Below, in pieces: positions 59,450 through 64,000 of a DNA stretch of 64,000 nucleotides. The translations under genes and the position numbers were made by a program. How positions within the stretch are numbered: position 1 is the first letter of the stretch; each line of letters opens with the position of its first letter. Source of the stretch: Pycnococcus provasolii (taxonomy: Eukaryota > Chlorophyta > Pseudoscourfieldiophyceae > Pseudoscourfieldiales); assembly GCA_049487715.1 (NCBI GenBank), contig CP150549.1:1116001-1180000 (forward strand), given 5' to 3'. The notes below the pieces were generated by a model. The model saw only the letters and a list, made by a program, of their open reading frames with translations. It searched no databases and was not told where the DNA came from.

Positions 59450-62400
59450 ATGTTCTCCGGAGTTGGCGAGGACCCGGATGATGCCGAGGCGGCCGCGAGC
59501 CAGGAGATCAGCCAGGAGGATGCTTGGGAGGTTATCAACTGCTACTTCAACGAAATGGGGCTCGTGCGACAGCAGCTCGACAGCTTCGACGAGTTCATTC
59601 AAAATACCATGCAGGAGATTGTCGACGAGAGCATGGAGATCGACGTCGAGCCTGTGAGCCAGCACGACCCCACCGGCGGTGGCTTGCGACAGGGTGCCGC
59701 TCAAAAGCGCTTCAAGGTTCGGTTCGGGCAAATTTACCTCTCCAAGCCCATGATGGTGGAAGCGGACGGAGACACGTCGACGCTGTTCCCGAAGGAGGCG
59801 CGGCTGCGCAACCTTACGTACGCCGCTCCGCTTTACCTCGACATGACGAAGCTGACGTACACAACCACGGTCGACGACGAGGCTCCTGACCCTGGTTTCG
59901 ATCCGGCAACGGGCGAGCCGCTGCCACGGGCTATGAAGACGGAGGAGGTGGTGGAGCCGTTCGAGAAGGTGTTCGTCGGACGCGTTCCCATTATGCTGCG
60001 CTCGAAGTTCTGCTCGCTGCACGGCCATAGCGACAAGGAGCTCACGGAGCTCGGCGAGTGCCCGTACGACCAAGGCGGGTACTTTATCATCAACGGAAGT
60101 GAGAAGGTGCTCATCGCGCAGGAGCGGATGTCCAACAACCACGTCTACGTCTTCAACAAGAAGCAGCCGTCGAAGTACGCGCACATCTGCGAAATCAGGT
60201 CGGTCATCGAGTCGGGCAATCGCACGCCTTCAACGCTGCAGGTGAAGATGCTCTCGTCGGGGAGCAAGGGTGGCAAGGCGATTCGCACCACGCTGCCGTA
60301 CATCAAACAGGACATTCCCATCGTGATCGTGTTTCGTGCGCTTGGCTTTGTCAGCGACAAGGAGGTACTCGAGCACATCGTCTACGACTTTGAGGATGGC
60401 GAGATGATGGAGGCGCTGAAGTCGTCCATCGACGAGGCACAGCCGGTGCAGAGCCAGGAGACCGCGCTGGACTACATTGGAAAGCGCGGCGCTTTGCCCG
60501 GCGTGCCGAAAGAGGAGCGCATAAAGTACGCCAAGGAGATACTGCAGAAGGAGATGCTCCCTCACGTGGGCATTGGCGAGTACAACGAGGCGAAGAAGTG
60601 CTACTTCCTCGGCTACATGGTGCACCGCCTTCTGCTCTGCCACCTGAATCGCCGCCGCGAGGATGACCGAGATCACTACGGCAACAAGCGCCTCGACCTT
60701 GGTGGCCCTCTTCTCGCCAACTTGTTCCGCCTGCTGTTCCGACGCCTCACGAAGGACGTGAGGGCGTATCTGCAGAGATGCGTGGACAACGGCAAGGAGT
60801 TCAACCTCACGTACGCGGTGAAGGCGCGCACGATCACGTCCGGTCTCAAGTACAGCCTCGCGACCGGGAACTGGGGAATGCAGGGTAATGCGGACGTGAG
60901 GGCGGGCGTTAGCCAGGTGCTGAACCGTCTCACGTACGCGTCGACGCTCAGCCACCTTCGGCGCATGAACAGCCCCATTGGGCGCGAGGGAAAGCTTGCG
61001 AAGCCGCGTCAGCTGCACAACAGCCACTGGGGAATGATTTGCCCAGCCGAGACGCCGGAGGGACAGGCGTGCGGACTGGTGAAGAACCTGGCACTGATGG
61101 CGTATGTCAGCGTCGGCTCGCCGTCGGCGCCGATCCTCGAGTTTCTCGAGGAGTGGACGACGGAAAACCTCGAGGAGGTTGCACCTTCGTCCGTGCCTCG
61201 CGCGACGAAGGTGTTCGTCAACGGAACGTGGGTTGGCATCCACCGCAACCCCGATCTTCTCGTTCGCACGCTGAGGCAGCTGCGAAGGCAGGTTGACATC
61301 AACACGGAGGTTGGCGTCGTTCGCGACATCAAGTTGAAGGAGCTTCGCCTGTACACGGACTACGGGCGTTGCATGCGCCCGCTGTTCATCGTGGAGAACA
61401 AGCGCCTTTTGGTGAAGAAGGAGACGGTGACGCTGTTGGAGAGAAAGGATCTCGTGTGGAACGATCTCATTTCGAACGGCATGATCGAGTACATCGACAC
61501 CGAGGAGGAGGAGACGACGATGATTGCGATGCGCATCGAAGATCTCACCGACGCGCGCGAGAATCCGGAATACGCGTACACAGACAGCTACACGCATTGC
61601 GAGATTCACCCGAGCATGATCTTGGGCATATGCGCGAGCATCATTCCGTTCCCCGACCACAACCAGAGTCCTCGGAATACGTACCAGTCGGCGATGGGCA
61701 AGCAGGCGATGGGCGTCTACGCCACGAACTTCCAGCTGCGCATGGACACCATTGGCTACGTGCTTTACTACCCTCAAAAGCCTCTCGTCACGACGCGTGC
61801 GATGGAGCACCTTCACTTCCGCGAGCTTCCCGCTGGCCAGAATGCCGTGGTGGCGATCGCCTGCTACAGCGGGTACAATCAAGAGGACAGCGTGATTATG
61901 AATCAGTCTAGCATCGACCGTGGCCTGTTCCGCAGTATCTACTACCGCTCCATCACCGACGAGGAGAAGCGCCTTACGGGCGGCGCTCGCGAGTCGTTCG
62001 AGAAGCCGTCGAAGGAGCACACGGTGGGTATGCGCCGCGGTGACTACGACAAGCTCGATCACGATGGTTTAGCAACGCCGGGAAGCCGCATCAGCGGCGA
62101 CGACATCGTGATTGGCAAGACGACGCCAATCGCGGAGGACCTGATGGGTGCCGCGAGCCGGAAGTTCTCGAAGCGCGATGTGAGCCACGGTGCAAAGAAT
62201 GCTGGCATGGTCGATCAGGTGTTGCTGACAACGAACGACACGGGTATGCGATTTTGCAAGATTCGCACAAGGACGATCCGCATTCCTCAGGTTGGCGACA
62301 AGTTTGCATCGCGACACGGCCAGAAAGGAACGATCGGGATGGTGTATCCTCAGGAGGACATGCCATTCAGCTTCGAGGGCATTTCGCCAGACATCATCGT

Positions 62401-63158
62401 GAACCCGCACGCCATTCCGTCGCGCATGACGATTGGCCACCTTGTCGAGTGCCTGATGGGCAAAGTCGCAAGCTTTCACGGCAAGGAGGGTGACGCCACG
62501 CCGTTCACGCAGGTGACGGTGGAGAACATCTCCGCGGAGCTGCACAAGTTTGGGTACCAGTGTCGAGGGAACGAGACGATGTATAACGGCCACACGGGAC
62601 GGATGATGGAGGCTCAGATCTTCTTCGGGCCAACGTATTACCAGCGGCTGCGCCACATGGTGGACGATAAGATTCACTCGCGTGCTCGTGGACCGCACCA
62701 GATTTTGACGCGCCAGCCGATGGAAGGACGTGCGAGGGATGGTGGTCTGCGCTTTGGGGAGATGGAGCGTGACTGGTACGTCTTTTGTTTGTTTGTTGAT
62801 CTATGTGCCCTCCGCACATAAGCCTTGCCTTTATTTACATATTGCTGACTAACCTCCCCTTTCCTTTCCTTTTTATTTGTTTCCTTGTAGCATTATCACG
62901 CATGGCGCTGCAGCCTTTTTGAAAGAGCGCCTGATGGATCATTCAGACGCCTTCAGATGCCACGTGTGCGACACATGTGGGATGTTCGGCGTCGCGGACC
63001 TGAAGAAAAGGACGTACCACTGCAAGTACTGCGACGCCAACAAATGCGAGTACACGCTCGTGCAGGTGTACCTCCCGTACGCCTGCAAGCTTCTCATACA
63101 GGAGCTCATGTCCATGAATGTTGCACCGCGACTCTTGTTCAACTCATCCATAATGTAA
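59450..63158 (+). CDS. RPB2/NRPB2: RNA polymerase II second-largest subunit (RPB2), one intron
   Basis: Exons 59450-62775 and 62891-63158, intron 62776-62890 (115 nt, GTACGT...TTGTAG), 1,197 residues. The start [15 protein letters not shown] and [20 protein letters not shown] match plant RPB2 closely. [58 protein letters not shown] and [16 protein letters not shown] are the universal catalytic segments. Splicing joins GEMERDC to [14 protein letters not shown], and the C-terminal zinc site (CHVCDTCG ... CKYC) follows. It forms the polymerase active centre with RPB1. The stop is part of TGTAA. Confidence 0.98.
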
Positions 63159-63239
63159 CCAAAAAGAAGAACAAAATATCATTTTTTTTTTCAAGAAGAA
63201 GAACAATTACAGCCAGTTGTACATTATGATCTATTTATT

Positions 63240-63537
63240 CTAAGCAGCGAAAGCAACCGCGATCGCAATCGCCGTATAGTAGAAACATGCTCCGATGTGG
63301 TGAGGCGACGCTACGCTACCACTTGTTGGCGCCTTCGTTGCTGACGTCGATGCTGATGTCGTTGTCGTTGTCGACGCCACCGTCGTCGCCACAGTGGTTG
63401 TCGTAGTCGTTGGCAGTGGAGGAGAAGGCGGTGGTGACGAAGAAGACGGAGGGGGCGGAGGAGGAGGTGACGGAGGAGGAGATGGCGGCGGAGGCGGAGG
63501 TGGCGGTGGAGGCGGCGGTGGCGGTGCAGGGGCCGCA

Positions 63538-63578
<41 letters not shown>

Positions 63579-63707
63579 CGTGGTCGTTGTCGTTGTCGTC
63601 GTGGTCGTGGTCGTTGTCGTCGTGGTCATTGTCGTTGTCGTCGTGGTCGTGGTCGTCGTGGTCGTCGACGTCGACGACGTCGACGAAGTCTTCGCCACTT
63701 CATAGGG
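63240..63707 (-). CDS. Thr/Pro-rich stalk with GPI-signal-like end (probable 3' exon or readthrough part)
   Basis: An open frame with no ATG encodes ~155 residues: a Thr tract (ACC/ACG repeats), AAPAP, a poly-Pro/Ser segment, another Ser/Thr tract and a C terminus GACFYYTAIAIAVAFAA. The hydrophobic end after a small polar patch is the layout of a GPI-attachment signal, and the Thr/Pro tract would be an O-glycosylated stalk. It is in the same frame as the ORF to its right, separated only by the TAA at 63708-63710. I infer a surface or wall protein. Confidence 0.5.
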
Positions 63708-64000
63708 TTAGGGTAACCACGCGTACGACGTTGGGCGCCGCACGTCGCCCTCGCCAGTGTCCACCCCATTGCAAGCAGCCTGCGCCTCAGCGCCGTAGTA
63801 CTTGACGATGATGTTCTCTAGCCGAGCCCGCGCCGCCGCGCCTTCCACGTCGCCGTAAGTGTTGCGCCAAACATTGTACCACCCGCGTCCATACCGTGGA
63901 TCGTCATTCAGGTTGTTAATCCGCCCCGGATGAATCTTTTCGAAAAAAGCATTGAACGCTGCGTTGCTCTGTGGGATCAGATCCACGTAGCGACGCAGCA
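63708..64000 (-). CDS. 3' end of an unidentified ORF cut by the window edge
   Basis: The frame is open to the window end on the minus strand (about 96 residues): DLIPQSNAAFNAFFEKIHPG, then RGWYNVWRNTYGDVEGAAAR and RPTSYAWLP before the TAA. No start is inside the window. No family recognised. The stop comes from a CCCTAACCCTA word, and the frame continues open beyond it into the Thr/Pro stalk. Confidence 0.55.
   Translation of the reverse strand, partial: LRRYVDLIPQSNAAFNAFFEKIHPGRINNLNDDPRYGRGWYNVWRNTYGDVEGAAARARLENIIVKYYGAEAQAACNGVDTGEGDVRRPTSYAWLP

Noticed and set aside
60230-62062. 610-codon open frame on the minus strand opposite RPB2
   Set aside because: It mirrors a highly conserved coding gene, and its Arg/His/Val-rich content is typical of antisense translation in GC-rich codons.
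63394-63805. Plus-strand Val/Gly- or Ser/Trp-repeat frames
   Set aside because: They are simple translations of the GTCGTG repeat opposite the Thr-rich stalk.
1-64000. tRNA, rRNA and CRISPR features
   Set aside because: I looked for tRNA B-box words and regular spaced repeats and saw no convincing case; a tRNAscan or Rfam run would be decisive.

Overview
This window is nuclear DNA from a eukaryotic alga, most likely a flagellated chlorophyte ('prasinophyte-grade') green microalga. The sequence supports this in several ways. It carries a nuclear-encoded relative of the plastid LysR regulator RbcR/Ycf30, an AP2-domain protein, a plant-like RPB2, a plant-like peroxisomal adenine nucleotide carrier, and axonemal genes (radial spoke RSP4/6 and RSPH14, an MYCBP/FAP174 orthologue, a SAXO-like microtubule protein). 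The green-algal poly(A) motif TGTAA sits at or just after many stop codons. Genes are dense (about 34 in 64 kb) and intron-poor: four introns are supported, three with GTACGT donors and one of GC-AG type. Interstitial repeats of TTAGGG/CCCTAA type occur repeatedly. The exact lineage cannot be fixed from the sequence alone.

Layout. 1-9.2 kb: the 3' part of an Nrap/UTP22 nucleolar gene, a 55-residue ORF, a degenerate aldo-keto-reductase-fold protein, an alpha/beta hydrolase, a single-pass membrane protein and a DUF924 protein. 10-16.9 kb: a full-size ABCA transporter (split by one base) and a lysine-methyltransferase-like protein. 17-25.5 kb: a ubiquitin-like protein, a frameshifted short-chain dehydrogenase, PurL/FGAM synthase (one intron), a small membrane protein and a PhyH-type dioxygenase. 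26-32.6 kb: the AP2 gene, the RbcR-like gene, an EGF/sialyltransferase (GT29) gene and the peroxisomal carrier. 32.9-37.8 kb: divergent RSP4/6 and RSPH14, then a helical protein of unknown role. 38-50.9 kb: an F-box/Sel1 gene (frameshifted), a coiled-coil protein, proteasome alpha4, a GH35 beta-galactosidase, a Sec14 protein, an MFS transporter and the SUV3 helicase. 51-64 kb: an IQ-motif protein, the SAXO-like gene, a GH123/DUF4091 protein, an overlapping TFB5 / TFIIS-N pair, MYCBP/FAP174, RPB2, and a cell-surface Thr/Pro-rich stalk with the end of another ORF at the right edge.

How it works together. Genes alternate in divergent and convergent pairs. Telomere-type repeats are found almost only in divergent (promoter) gaps. 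Pure (CTCCT)n tracts sit in front of the axonemal genes. A dispersed repeat of about 60-110 bp sits directly behind four stop codons. Single-base frame breaks, several in homopolymers, interrupt otherwise well-conserved genes (ABCA, SDR, F-box/Sel1). These could be consensus errors in the sequence or real lesions. The best candidates for something undescribed are the 3'-end repeat family, the promoter-linked telomeric repeats and the 8-nt overlap of the TFIIH and TFIIS-like ORFs.
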